Source of the DNA: Pegoplata infirma
Taxonomy: Eukaryota; Arthropoda; Insecta; Diptera; Anthomyiidae
Assembly (NCBI GenBank): GCA_963921195.1
Contig: OY992537.1
Span: 205,616,581 to 205,680,580 of the forward strand
Direction: 5' to 3'
Length of the DNA: 64,000 bases
Below are positions 43,581 through 56,063 of the stretch, piece by piece. The notes beneath the pieces were generated by a model, which made no database searches, was not told the origin of the DNA, and worked only from the letters and a program-made list of their open reading frames with translations. Numbering within the stretch: position 1 is the stretch's first letter; every line of letters starts with the position of its first letter. A program made the translations under genes and the position numbers.

Positions 43581-45650
43581 GGGGCATTCCATGCCAAATC
43601 GGACACTTTGAAATTTTTTTTTTAGATTTTCCCAATTTGTTTACAGTTTTTAGTACCCTTCGAAAACTCCTACGTGGTAAATTTTAAGATTTTTTGATAA
43701 CCCGTTCAAAAGATATCGAATTTTTAAAAATTGGTAGTTTGTTTTTTTACTCAAACTTATTTTCCTCATAACTTCTTCAATAATGGTCCAAATTCAAATT
43801 TTTGTTTTCAAAATTTTTGTGTTTTTACGTACTTTAAAAAAAAAAATACCAAAAAATTACACCGCTCAACAGTCATTTTCCGGTTTGAATTCTGGTGATC
43901 AATTTTAGTAGACTTTGATCTCCTGATTCTAAATCTGTACTCCAAATTTTTCCATCACGTCCAGATTTTTAGTTATTCACGGTTAAAAATGCGAAAAATT
44001 GCGATTTTTGCGTTATTTGAAAGCCTGCACAGCAGCCATTGAGTGGAATACAAATCTGGTATAAAGCGCAAAAGTATAATTTGTCTATGGTCTCCAACAT
44101 AGAACACAATTTTTTTCTAATTATTGCATTTGGTTGGGTTACAATTGCGTTTTAAAATGACTCTGTTAAAATTACCATTTTCGTTAAAAACATAAGGTAG
44201 GTACCATAGTTTTTTTTGATATTTTTCAAAGAAAAACTAAAAAAAATAAATATTTTACAAATTTAAGTTTTCTGTGTTATTTTTCGTATAAACCGGAAGA
44301 TATCTTTATTAGGTTTAAAAGTCTACAAGAAAGAATGAGATTTTGTCTAAATGTTGAGCTCATCACACTAAAGATCGATCATCTGGTTTTTGTTTTTGAG
44401 CCTTTTAAAAATGGTGCTTTTTCTAATTTTTTTCACAGTGTTTTTTTAAAATACGTGTTTGGCCAATAATAGTCCAACAACTTCAAATTTTTTTGATCAT
44501 ATATTTGAGATCATAGTTCAATTCAACTCTAACGCTTTATACGCTTTATTTTTATTTCACCCAGTGGCTGCTGTGCAGGCTTTCAAAAAAGGCAAAAATC
44601 GCGATTTTTCGCATTTTCAACCGCGAATTATTAAAATTCTAGAGGTGATGGAAAAATTTGGAGCACAGATTTGGAATCAGCGAGTCAAAATCTTTAAAAA
44701 TTTTGTATCAAACTTCAAACAGGAGTCAAAAACCTTCGATTTGTTGAGCGGTGTTATTAAAAGCGCTCTAGTTTGCGATTTTTAAGTTTTTAAGTTTTAA
44801 AATTTAAATATTATTTTTGAAAATGTTTGTACTCTTCGATTTTTTTGAAATTTTTTTATGTGTAAAACTTCTATCGATTCTACAAATTTGTTGCCCAGGA
44901 GGATTGTGGGATGACGATTATTACTATTTTTTAAAATTTTTTTAAAAAATTAATGTAATTTTCCAATCTTAAAATCATTTCTACTGCTCCAATGGTGCGT
45001 TATAGAGGGGTCATTAATAAGATTGGCCCTCATTAATTTTTACGTCTTAACATTTCTTTGCAACAAACTAATACCCTATCTCCAATTTCTAACGGGGCTC
45101 CCACACAAAACGACATTTTTTAAAATTTGCTCCAACCGCTCTAACTGCCCTAATAGTGCCCTTAAAGCAATCAAATATATGACCGACCCACAATATTTTT
45201 TTAGTCCAAACATTTTCTCTGAACACACCTATCCTCTATCTTTAACTGTTAAGGCGGTCCTCATACAATTTTTTTTATTTTTTGTTAATTTGTTTTATTT
45301 AATCAGCTTCTACCGGTCCAATGGTGCGTCCGAGAGGGGTCATTACTGAGACCGACCCCCATTTATTTTTACCCTACAGCATTTTTTTAAAACAAACCTA
45401 CGCCCTATCTCCACTCCCTAAGAGAGTACAAACATTTTCAAAAATGAGATTTAAATTTTAAAACTTAAAAATCGCATACTAGAGCGCTTTTAAGAATTTT
45501 TTGGTATTGTTTTTTTTAAAAAGTACGTAAAAACACAAAAATTTTGAAAAAAAATTGAAATTTGGACCATTATTGGAAGTTATGAGTAGAAGAAGTTTGA
45601 GTAAAGGATCAAACTACCAATTTTTAAAAAAAATATTTAAAAAAAAAATT
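43581..45650. mobile_element. GGGCATTCC-ended foldback element, copy 2
   Basis: The left end GGGGCATTCCATGCCAAATC is identical in type to copy 1. The body shares GTTTGGACTAAAAAAATATT-type and CCCTATCTCCACTCCCTAAG blocks. The right TIR end is missing. It carries an internal insertion at 43860-44753. Confidence 0.65.
43860..44753. mobile_element. ACCGCTCAAC-ended foldback element
   Basis: Ends CACCGCTCAACA and TGTTGAGCGGTG. Inverted arms share AATTTTTCCATCACGTCCAG-type and GCCTGCACAGCAGCC-type blocks. It interrupts the host sequence CCAAAAAATT...AAAAGCGCTCTAG, which is continuous elsewhere (45470-45510, complement). Confidence 0.7.
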
Positions 45651-46490
45651 AAAATATTATATTTCTGCTCCCTTGATATGTTTTTAGAACTTTTTTTAAG
45701 AGTTCAAAAAATGCCCGTTGTTTTAATTTTTAATGAAGAATCGACTGGTTAAATCAGATTTGCAATATTTCAGCCATTTTTGCTCTGCAGAAAAATCAGC
45801 TCAAAATCCGCGTTTTCAGATACATCCAAAAAAATACCACCATTGGTTTGATCTCCCCTAACTCCTAAAAAAATCATAATAGCCGCAGATCGAAAATTTC
45901 AAAATAAACTTTAATATTTGTGAAGTTTTTTAACGAAAACAAAAACTTGTTAGGGGGTACGCGGCTGATAAAATTTAAAATTTGGGGGTACGCGAGGAAA
46001 AAAGGTTGGTAACCGCTGTTATAGAGGAATAAAATCTAAGATTTATCGGGTTTTTTATCGGCTATTATGATGATTAATGGGGGGAATTGGGAGGGTGAAA
46101 ACGGGATTTTTTTCGTTTTTTTCGATTTTTTCGCATTTCTTTCGAAGGAACTAAATGAAAATTATATATGGATGGAAAGGTTTTTTTACGGCCTATCGAA
46201 TTGTGTGTCGGAGTTGGCAAAATTATTAATTTTTAAGATGGTTTTTGTCAAAAATATGTAAATAATCAGCTACTTTATATGGAGAAGTATATACGTACGA
46301 CCCTAAAATTCATATATAATAATCTCTATTAAGTTTAATACGACACGTGTTTTTGCTTTTGGCGAAATTCCTAAACTGTTTTACTTTTTGACTTTATTTT
46401 CGAATTCAGTGCAAAATTTTCCATATTTAAAAATGCAAAATATCGTTGTTCGCAAAATTATTTTTAATTTGTATACTAGTGTAATGAATA
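45651..46490. other. intergenic region upstream of the intact two-exon gene
   Basis: No exon or element boundary identified. Contains a CACGTG box at about 46345 and GGCGAAATTCC at about 46360, of unknown relevance. Confidence 0.35.
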
Positions 46491-46493
46491 ATT

Positions 46494-46504
46494 TATATAT
46501 AAAT
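46494..46504 (+). promoter_or_regulatory. TATA box of the intact two-exon peptide gene
   Basis: TATATATAAAT about 135 bp before the ATG, preceded by TAATGAATAA as in the paralogue at 2411-2430. The leader shares GTGATAAAGT(T/C)ATTCTA with that gene. Confidence 0.5.
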
Positions 46505-46634
46505 GTTATCCATAACAGTCTGCTTCCAGTTTTATAATTATATTTGACTTAATAGCTAGGCCGATATATTTTTTCTCACAATCTCATAATTGCTTTTGAA
46601 CTGTGATAAAGTTATTCTAGAATTTAAAATAAGT

Positions 46635-48462
46635 ATGAAATTATTTAAAATTGTAATTTTTATTGCTTGCATGATTGTCAGCGCTATGGGTTATTCTGTG
46701 CCAGATCCTTGTACAATTGTAAATCATTATGAAGGTGGAAAAGGTGGAAAGGGTGGTTTTTTAGCTCGTGATGGTCGAGATGTAAGTATTTTAAAATATA
46801 TACTCTATAAATCTGATGTACACGAAAAATTTTAAGGTTTTATGGAAAAAAATTGAATTTTGTGGTTTTTAAATCAATCAGTAGCCTGACGCTGAACTAA
46901 AATTAGTTGCACCCTAATTGAAGTGTTTTTTATACCCTTTACTAATTGTAAATGGTCATTCGGTTTATAACTCATCGAAATTGATAATTTAACGATTCTA
47001 AAATATTATACCGCTCTCCGTCTGTTTAAATGGCGATCACGGCCAAAGTAAAACACAGATATGACTGTGACTTGAAATATTAACTTGTTGTTTCCCTATA
47101 AAGCTTGGTATTACATTTGAGTGATATCAGTTCAGAAGTTCAAGAGTAATGAACAAAACTCTTAGATATCCTCGAAATTTTTGTTACATTCCACATAACC
47201 TAAAAATAGAAAATGCTTTGATTCGACTGCAGGTTGACACATGTGAACAAAAGTGAAAATTAAAATAAGTACAAACATATTTTTTATGAAATTTTTTTTT
47301 TGATGAATTCTTTTTTTACCAAAATTTTTTCCGCAGAAATTTTTTTTTTTCTAATTTTTTTGACACTGTGGAATTCACCGAATTCTTTTTATACCCTCCA
47401 CTCTAGTGATAGAGGGTTTATATAGTAAGTTTGTCATTCCGTTTGTAACACCTCGAAATATTGGTCTAGGACCCCATAAAGTATACATATATTAATGATC
47501 CTCGATCGGTTTTAAGACGATATAGCGATGTCCGTCCGTCCGTCTGTCTGTTGAAAACAGGCTTACTTTTGAAAGACTTTACGGAAGCTCCTGAAGTTTG
47601 GCATATATGTTGGACATATATATTGCAATCTAGCGAAATCGGTTTAGTGGTTCAAAAGTTATGAGCAAAAGACTGAATTTCGGGACGTGTTTTTCGTGAA
47701 TTTATAAGATAAAAAACACGCTAAACTTTAAATTCTGAGGATGCTGAAGCTTGGCATAAATATATTTGTCGTTTCCTTGGCCTGGTTCGTATTGAATTAC
47801 GGCCAAATCTGTTCAGTGGTTCAAAAGTTATAAGCTAAACCGTGAATTTCAGATTAGATTCACCTTAAATTCACTTGGTGAAAACCAGTTAAACATATTT
47901 GAAAAACATTTGTAAGTCACAAAAAAATTTTAGAACGTATTGTTGTCACTCAAAAATATTTTTACACTAGAAAAAAATACACTCGAAAAAAATTTTACAC
48001 TTGAAAAAAATTTTACACTCAAAAAAAATTTTACACTCAAAAAAAAATTTAATAAGATATTTTTTTTTTTTTTTTTAAATTGCTAAAAAAAGTTGTTTAA
48101 TACAAAATAAATTATTTCTTATCAAAAATTTTATTTTTTTCACGTTACAAAATATACTATCACTTAAAAAGGGTATTCATAGATTCGGCCAAGTCGAATT
48201 TAACTTCTCTACTTGTTGTACTTAAATTTCCTGATTTTTTTTTTTCAAAATTTCTTTTTTTAATAATTTTTTTTTGACACTGTGGAGGGTATCAATACAT
48301 TCGGCTAGACCGAATTTAACTTTTTCACTTGTTTTTTATTGCCCTAGATATGATTAACATTTTGTGTACATCCGTAAATTTTTTGTGAACCTATTTCGAG
48401 ATAAAACAATAATTTTAAATTTTTCGTTACAGGGAAGAGTTTATTATAATCAAGGCAAGTAA
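46635..48462 (+). CDS. secreted glycine-rich peptide gene, two exons, intact
   Basis: Exon 1 46635-46781 (49 codons) and exon 2 48433-48462 encode 58 residues plus stop. Intron 46782-48432 is phase 0, GTAAGT to GTTACAG. The protein starts MKLFKIVIFIACMIVSAMG (signal peptide), then YSVPDPCTIVNHYEGG, KGGKGGFLARDGRD and, from exon 2, GRVYYNQGK. One cysteine remains in the mature part. A VP or YSVP prodomain-like start after the leader is possible. The start is supported by alignment with all four paralogues. This is the undamaged counterpart of the gene interrupted at 2541; both 3' flanks (GCTTTCAT, AATAGATTTAA, TTGTAATTCATAAATTAA) align. The intron contains hairpin-ended repeats. Family unrecognised. 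Confidence 0.75.
47390..48335 (-). repeat. dispersed hairpin-ended repeat(s) in the intron
   Basis: Starts TATACCCTCCACTCTAGTGA, contains GATGTCCGTCCGTCCGTCTG, and ends with ATTCGGCTAGACCGAAT and TTTCACTTGT near 48330. An internal tail (GATTCGGCCAAGTCGAATTT, 48184-48203) suggests two overlapping copies. Confidence 0.6.
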
Positions 48463-48984
48463 TGGCAGCTTTCATCATCAAATAGATTTAAATATAATTT
48501 GTAATTCATAAATTAAATAAAAAGTTATTAACAAAAAAATGTTTCGAAACTTGCAAGAAATTAATTAAAACAGCGCTATTATCGATGGGCCTACTTTCAC
48601 TTCAATTTATACACACTTGAGGGCACGATTGGGTTTACAGCTTGTTGAGTTGGGAAACCGTGGATACAGACCCAATAAGAGCACTATATTGTCGATATAG
48701 ATTGATTAGTTTTTGAGATACGGGATTTTATGACCTAATAGGGACTTGAGAATCTTAAAAACCGGGTAACTCTTAAACCTTTTCTAGAAGGGCTTTTGGG
48801 TCTAAAAAAGGAAGATAGAGGGTTAATATGTTCTAAGAAAAGAACCTCCATTAAATTTCACTAAAGACATTTTTAACGTTGTTTAGCTCAAAAACAGATT
48901 TATAACAATTTTTCGACTTATTTCACACAACTTTGATGAAAAAAAAAAAATTAAAAGAATTTAATTATCTTTCACAAAACACCT

Positions 48985-50375
48985 TTTTCCAAAAATTGAA
49001 AATAGTATTGAGTTAAAACACCTCAATTCAACCGAAAAAAGTAGCTTTTTTGACCTTACCCCTTTCGAATTTGATGAAACTTTGAATATAGTTGGGCCCT
49101 TACAAAAAAAAATCATAGTGCCAAAATTTTGATAATTTTCTGATAATTTTTCTTCCTGAGATATGCGCTCTTGAAAATTGGCAAAATCGTATATATTTGA
49201 CAAAATTGTTTTGAGATAAATAAAGATAATTCAAAAAGTAATATTAATACTGGTCTCTGTCAGGTTGCAAATAATAGGCAATGAGACAGCCTTTAAAACG
49301 GCGTTCCCCAAGATTTTTTTGAAAAAGGTCAAAGGTCATTGGTTTTAACCTTAACTTTTGGAGAGCTATATCTCAAAAAACGATATTTTTAAAATTTTTG
49401 AAAAAATATATGTTATTAAGGGACATCTATACTTCTTTAGTTTAAATTTTCAGAATGGAGACTTCATTGGAACTTTTAATATTAATAGAAACATAATGAC
49501 AGGAAAGAAAAAGCGATGTATTTTTCCTTAGAAAATTTTTTTTTTGTCTTTGAGATTCTGGTAACAAGGTTCACTTTTCTGAATGTTTTTGACGTACTGA
49601 GTTCATATATGATCTTTGAACTGGCCTATCGCTTTTAGTTTTCGAGATATCTGCACATAAATGTGTGAAAATTGCTAAAATTCTATTGCTGGTTTTTTTA
49701 TTTTTAACATTTAGGTGCATATATCTTGAAAAGTAATATCGATATGCCAATTCAAAGGTCATATTTGGACTCAGCACGTCAAAAACATTCAGAAAAATCA
49801 ATTTTGGTACCAGAATTTCAAAGACAAAAAAATATTTTTTTTTTCTAAGGGAAATACACCGCTTTTTCTTTCCTGTCACAATGTTTCTATTAATATTAAA
49901 AGTTCTAATGAAGTCTCCATCCTGAAGATTTCAACTTAAGTAGTATAGACGATTCTTAACATCATGAATTTTTTCCAAAATTTTAAAAATATCGTTTTTT
50001 GAGATATAGCTCTCCAAAAATTAAGGTCAAAACCAATGACCTTTGACCTTTTTAAAAAAAATCTTGGGAAAAGCTATTTTAAAGGCTGTCTTATTACCTT
50101 TTATTTGAAACCTGAATGAGGCTAGTATTATTATTTTACTTTTCGAGATATCTTTATTTATGTCACAACACTTTTGTCAAATATATACGATTTTGCTAAT
50201 TTTCAAGACCGCATATCTCAAATACTGGAATGACCAGAAGCCTGAAAAATTGGCAAAATCTATTTTTTCTTAAAGTAAACCCCAGGACTTAATTTCATTA
50301 AATTTGGAGGGGGTGCGGTCAACTCGTCGGTTGAATTGAGGTGGTTTAGCTCTATTAAAATAAAAATTTGAAATA
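48985..50375. mobile_element. 1.4-kb foldback palindrome
   Basis: Arms of roughly 650 bp, centre near 49680. Paired blocks include ACACCTCAATTCAACCG (49018 and complement near 50335), TCAAAGGTCATTGGTTTTAA and GAAAGAAAAAGCGATGTA-like sequence. No coding capacity; mirrored frames are artefacts. Confidence 0.75.
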
Positions 50376-50388
50376 CATAATTTTTTTT

Positions 50389-50660
50389 TCCTGAATTCAT
50401 TAAAAACACCTTGGAGAAGAAAAATGTAAAACATGGCGGATATCCGTCGATATCCGAATGCCACGACACCAAAAAAACCGTTAATTTGTCCAAAAATATA
50501 GTTTATAACATTTTATTAATCCAAATTATTGATATAACCAACATTTTCTTGAAATCCGCTAACTTCCCCCAGCAGTTCCTGAAAAGAGGTCTGACGGATA
50601 TCCTCCATATTTTACACTTTTCTTCTCCAAGGTGTTATTATTGAATTCAGAAAAAAAATT
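50389..50660. mobile_element. 270-bp palindrome
   Basis: CTGAATTCATTAAAAACACC, GAGAAGAAAAATGTAAAACA and GCGGATATCCGTC on the left are mirrored at 50590-50655. The middle is AT-rich. Confidence 0.7.
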
Positions 50661-50666
50661 ATACAT

Positions 50667-51643
50667 ATATGGGGGTTTTCGTGTCAACTGACACAACTTT
50701 TGAAACCGATATCTTCCGATCGGGATGAAATTTGCACCAAGGTTAGTCCTATTGGATAGTAGTTCAGACACAATTTTTCAACGAGATCGGTGAAGAACTC
50801 TCTGAGTTAGAGGGGGTCGAAATTTTATCAAATTTTTTAAAAATGTTTTGTATGGGAGCCCCCTTAGGAAGTGGAAATAGGGGTAAGGTATGTTCAAGAA
50901 AAATGTTGGGGGCAGAAAATTATTGGAGGTCGGTCTCACATTGCACCCCTCCAGTGGCGTTTCTAGGGAAGTTTTGGGGCTTTTTGGGGATTTTTACCTC
51001 TTTTTTTTGGACCCCAATGAGGGGCCATATGGCCCCTCCCCACTGCCCCCATTTTTTGGCTCGTGCTTTCTTTTTCGAACCTAAAAAAATTAGAGGGTAT
51101 CGCGGATCGAAATCGAAAACTGGTTAGCTATCCCACGCCTAATAGTGCAAATTGAAGAACCATTTTTTGTGTTCCAAAGATAAAAAAAAATAATTTTCGT
51201 AGATATCCCACTCGCATCCCACTAAGCGACCCCACAGCTCTTTAAGTAAATCACCTAAGCTTTCTTTTGAATCAAAAAAAAAAAAAAAAAAAAGGGCCCA
51301 ATTGGAGCAAAAAGTCAAAAAAGTTTTGGATTTTTAAGAAAAAAAATCAAAAATTTTTTTTTATTTTTTTTAAATTTTTTTTTCGACAGACTGAAGAAAT
51401 AGCTATCTAAACTCTTTGGGACACATTTTGCTAAAAACAATAGGTAAGAAGTTACATGGATGAGAATCAACACCTCTTTGGCCAAAATGTAAAATTTCGA
51501 CCCCCTCTAACTCAGAGAGTTCTTGACCGATCTCGTTGAAAAATTGTGTCTGAACTACTATCCAATAGGACTAACCTTGGTTAGTCCCGATCGGAAAACA
51601 TCGGTTTCAAAAGTTGTGTCAGTTGACACGAAAACCCCCATAT
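50667..51643. mobile_element. foldback element with 165-bp arms
   Basis: The ends are TATGGGGGTTTTCGTGTCAA and its complement. Arms share CAACTGACACAACTTTTGAA and ACTCTCTGAGTTAGAGGGGG. The interior (50830-51485) has G+C-rich stretches and poly-A but no supported gene. Confidence 0.8.
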
Positions 51644-51739
51644 TTAATTTTTTTTTTAAATAAAATTTTCAAATTTGGAAAAAAGGTTTTTGAGAAACAC
51701 CCACAACCAAATATTTGCAATAACAAAAAATCATAATCA

Positions 51740-52560
51740 TTAGAGTTGTCAATTATTCGCCTTGCAACTTTATTCGAATAATTAAAATAATTATTTTTGT
51801 TCGTTCGATCAAACGAATAAATCTAAAAAAATATTCGATTAATCGATGAGAACAACGAATAAAAAATGGTATTAAACAATTTTTTTATTAACAAAAAAAA
51901 AATAACTGCATTTACTTTTATATGTAAAAAATGCATAAAAAACTTAAATTTTGAATACTTTTAAGTTTTAAGTTGGTGTGAGTCGTTGGGGGACGTTGAA
52001 GGACACATTTTCCCTCTTCATAAATGTTTACAAATTCATTTTTATGTTATTTACACCTAAAAAAACACTTTTACCAATAGTTTGAATGATTTTCTATAAC
52101 CACGTCCTTAAAAGGGGCGTGTCGAAAAAACAGCATTTCCTAATCATTGTGGTTCAAATGGAGGTAAATGAACTTCATATATATTTCATAAAAATATTTC
52201 ACTTGTAAAAAAAATGGTGTTTTAGTTTTTTAAGGGGAACATTTTTCCGCTCGACATAATCATGCTAAAATTCAGGAGTAAAGCTCTTTTATTTTGGACT
52301 GTATCATGCCTTCCACAGACGTACATCGCTAGAAGTCTTAGAGTCGATCACTGATTCAATAATATATATACTCTATGGGGCCCTAGACCGATATTTCGGT
52401 ACTGTAGTTGGAGGGTAAAAAAAAATATTTGTTCGATTAATTGACATAAATTAATCGATTTATTCGTTATTCGAAAATCGTCATATTTAAATTAAATCGA
52501 AGAAGAGTTTGGTTTTGTTTGATCGATTAATCGAATTATTCGAATTATAATTATATTAAT
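51740..52560. repeat. ATTAATCGATTAAT-rich element
   Basis: TCGATTAATCGA/ATTCGAATTAT motifs cluster at both ends (51770-51850, 52420-52550). The middle has a hairpin-ended repeat fragment (52270-52410). A related patch lies at 56785-56840 and 57403-57475. Confidence 0.45.
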
Positions 52561-53221
52561 ATATACGTATGTCTGTTTTCAATATTTGTTTGTTGGTTGA
52601 TTGACATTCGTGATCTAACTACGATGGCACTATTTTCGTCTTATAATTCTCAGTGGGAGTAGATTCAAATATTTATATTTGCTAAAAAATCTTTACGAAA
52701 CACGTGTCGGTTCAGTCTTGCAAAAGTTACTAACATAAATAAATTGAAAACAGAAAAATTAATTTCTTGAAAATTATTCTATGAGAATATAATAGTTTTA
52801 ATTAGTAAAGGAAATATTGACCTCGAGCTAGAATAAACCTACTCAAAATATAATGTTTTAAAGGTCGAATAAAACAATTTTTAGTTTTTTAATAAAAATT
52901 TATCAGAAGAAGAAATGAAATCTTTATTGAAAATAATTGTTATTTTTTTACCAAAAAACAATTTTATTCACCAGCAGGTGAGTTATTATTAGGGATGAGA
53001 TTTTCATGCACTAAAAAATCAAAAATATGCGCTAAAATATTCAAAATATGCACTAAAAAACCTAAAAATATGCACTAAAAAGTTAAATGTGTGCAATAAA
53101 AATCTTGTTTTCATAGAAAAAACTTCTTAAAAAATAACAAGTTGAAAAGTTAAATTCGACTTTTCCGAATCTATGAATACCCTCCACAATGCATTTTGTG
53201 GATCCCAGCAAAACCCAGGAT

Positions 53222-53954
53222 CCCAGCAAAACTTAGATTACCAAATAAGGTATAAAAAAAGGTATAGGATCTCTTATTTTATACATTGCAGCATTGATGA
53301 TTTTAACAGGCGATTAGACTCAAAGTAATGCATCCACATTATCACAAAGAATACCAGTAAGGTATAAAATAAGTCATAAATTTATAACGAAGAATACGAG
53401 TAAGGTGTAAAATATATGATATTTTATAGGTTACGAGTAAGGTATATAATATAGCATACCAGAAGATAATATATAAGGTGTTACGAGTAGTGAAAAAGTA
53501 ATTTTGTATTAAATTTACTCACGTGATTGTAAGTGAGTGTAAGTAGATAAAATATGCTCGTGAGTGTGTGTCGTTAGAAATTTCCTGTCGTGAGCCCATC
53601 TCTAGTTTAAACTTATGCATTTTTTATAAAATAATTATTTTTTATGTTATTGTAATGCATTATGCATCCAGTTATAAATAATGCATTATTTCAAACTTTC
53701 AAATAATACATAATGTAACCAAATATAAGTCATCCATGATTTAATGTTTAGAAGTAACAAATATGAAATAAATTTTTTCCAATAATCATGCATTACGTAG
53801 CAAATTATTAGTAATGCATTATTTTTCACTTGAAAATAATACGTTGTGGAACAAATGTTTGATAAGACATCCTAAAGTAATGCTACAAATAAGGTATATA
53901 CATTACCTGGTAATGTGTTATATAATCACTACCCATTACCAAAGTTTTACTGGG
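53222..53954 (+). mobile_element. CCCAGC-ended non-autonomous element, copy C
   Basis: 733 bp, same termini and embedded ACTCAC half element as 5877-6608. An extra CCCAGCAAAACCCAG stands just outside the left end at 53204. Confidence 0.8.
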
Positions 53955-54073
53955 AAGATTTTCATGCACCAAAAAATCGAAAATATGCGCTAAAAAATTC
54001 AAAATATGCACTAAAAAATCTAAAAATATGAACTAAAAAATAAAATGTGTGCAATAAAAATCTTATTTTCATA

Positions 54074-55589
54074 CACCGAAAAAAACTCCTGCCTTATATG
54101 TACGAAAACGTTCGTACATTGTACGAAAAATTTCGTTGTTTCGCACCACGAAATTCTTGCGTACAATGTACGAAATGCACGAAATTGTTTCGTAAAATAA
54201 ACGAAATTGTTTTTGTATTTTACAAAAAAATTTCGTAAAATAAACGCAATAAATTTTTGTGTTTTACGAAAATTTTCGTAAAATAAACGAAATATTTTTT
54301 TTTGTTTTACGAAATTATTTCGTAAAATAAACGAAATATTTTTATTTTTACGAAAATTTTTTGGTAAATAAAAAAATCCTTAAATTAACGAAATTACATG
54401 TAAAAATTCTTTCTTGAGAATAAGAACGTTTTCAACGTTTTGACAGCGACATTTCCAAGCAATTAATTGTTTCTTCTTAACATACACTTATAAGATTTCA
54501 TTCATTATTTACAGTGATTTTGTTTAAGGCTACGTTCACACTACAAGTACTTATGATGATATGTTGAGATGATTTTTTTGGAGGACCACCTCCCCACATG
54601 TAAAAAAAAACTTATATCATCAAGCCTAAAATTTTATTTGATCCGATTAGCCTCAAATTTTTATTGATCCTTAAAATAAATAAAAACCAAGAGAGAGCTT
54701 TAAAGTCGCTGTGCAGAATTTTTATTACCCCAAATATGTAAAAAAAATATCAGAGTTATCATTATTGAAATTAATTCTTTATACCCACGACCACAAGGCA
54801 TTTTCTAATCCCCTGGGTCGAAGCTCATTACTTAAAATTTTTTTTGACATAAAAATGTTTCATTTGTTTAACAAAACAACAAAAAACACTTTAAAAAAAT
54901 TGTTTTTTCAGTTTTCCAGAGGTTGGTTTAAAAAAATAAAACTTTTTTGCACACATACGAACTTAAGCTGCTGATGACCAAAAGACTTGTTCCGTGGTAT
55001 CCGTGGTTTATATAGACGGACATTAATAGAATGCCTTAGAATTTATCATGGATCAATAATAAATATACTTTATGGGGCCCCGACCGATATTTCTTTATTA
55101 TACCCCAATACTGTAGTTGGAGGGCATAAAAACACCCTTTAAGCATGCATTTAAAGATTTCTTCTTTTTTCATTAGTTTTGTAAAATTACAAAATTCTTG
55201 ATTATTTTTTTTCGTAATATAAAGTCCACTTTCGTATATTTTACGAAAAAGTTTTTACGAATTATTTTCGTAAAAATACGAAAGTCTGTACACTTTTTTT
55301 GTAATACGCAGTCAACATTCGTATATTTTACGAAAGAATCATTTACATTCTTTTTTTCGTTACTTTCGTAAAATTACAAAAGTTTTTACAACATTTTTTT
55401 CGTAATATGTAGTCAACATTCGTAAATATTACGAAAAAAATATTTACTAATCATTTTCGTTACTTTCGTAAAAATACGAAATTCAGTACTAAAGTTTTTC
55501 GTAATATGTAGTCAACTTTCGTGTATTTTACGAAAATAAAAAGTACGAAACTTTTTTTTCGTAAAATGTTGCATGGATTTTTTTCGGTG
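54074..55589. mobile_element. CACCGAAAAAAA-ended element, TA-flanked
   Basis: Ends CACCGAAAAAAACTCC and the complement of CACCGAAAAAAATCC, with TA on both sides. Both ends contain many CGTAAAATAAACGAAAT units, inverted relative to each other. The middle holds a fragment of the hairpin-ended repeat (54985-55135). Confidence 0.75.
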
Positions 55590-55734
55590 TAGGTAAAACT
55601 TCTTAAAAAATAACAAGTAGAAAAGTTAAATTCGACTACCCTCCACAATGCATTTTTTAAAGGCTAGTACATTTTTTAACGTGAAAAAATTAACAATTTT
55701 GACTTTAAATATTTTATTTTGAGTAAAAAACTAT

Positions 55735-55960
55735 TTTTTTGTCATTAAAAAAAAATATATTTTTTTTTTCTTTGAGTGTAAAATTTTTTTCGAGTGCAAT
55801 GTTTTTTTTACTGTAAAAATATTTCTGAGTGAATGGACGGACGTATGTACACAAAATATTGTAATTTTTGTAAAAAAAACAAATTTTTTTTTAAGTGTAA
55901 AATTTTTTTTGAGTGTAAAATTTTTTTTGGGTGTAAAATTTTTTTCGAGTGTGATTTTTA
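55735..55960. repeat. T-rich GAGTGTAAAATTTTT array
   Basis: Inverted relative of the array at 532-845: about eight units of GAGTGTAAAA plus a T run. Confidence 0.6.
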
Positions 55961-56063
55961 AGTTAACAATGCTTTTAAAACTAAACAAGCTTTAAAAGCA
56001 TTGCTTTAAAACTAAACAAGTTTGAAAAGCATTGTTAAGTTACCACCAATGCTTTTAAAACTT

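Noticed and set aside
44459..44785. 108-codon frame, and 45023-45349
   Set aside because: Both lie within repeat copies that are closed in sibling copies and have no recognisable motif or splice context.
46635..48462. Assignment of the peptide family to bomanins because of the VPDPC start
   Set aside because: The bomanin C-x-x-C core is absent and the rest of the sequence does not resemble it; similarity is limited to a few residues.
49571..49879. 102-codon minus-strand frame
   Set aside because: It falls across the centre of a 1.4-kb palindrome and has no motif; chance frame.
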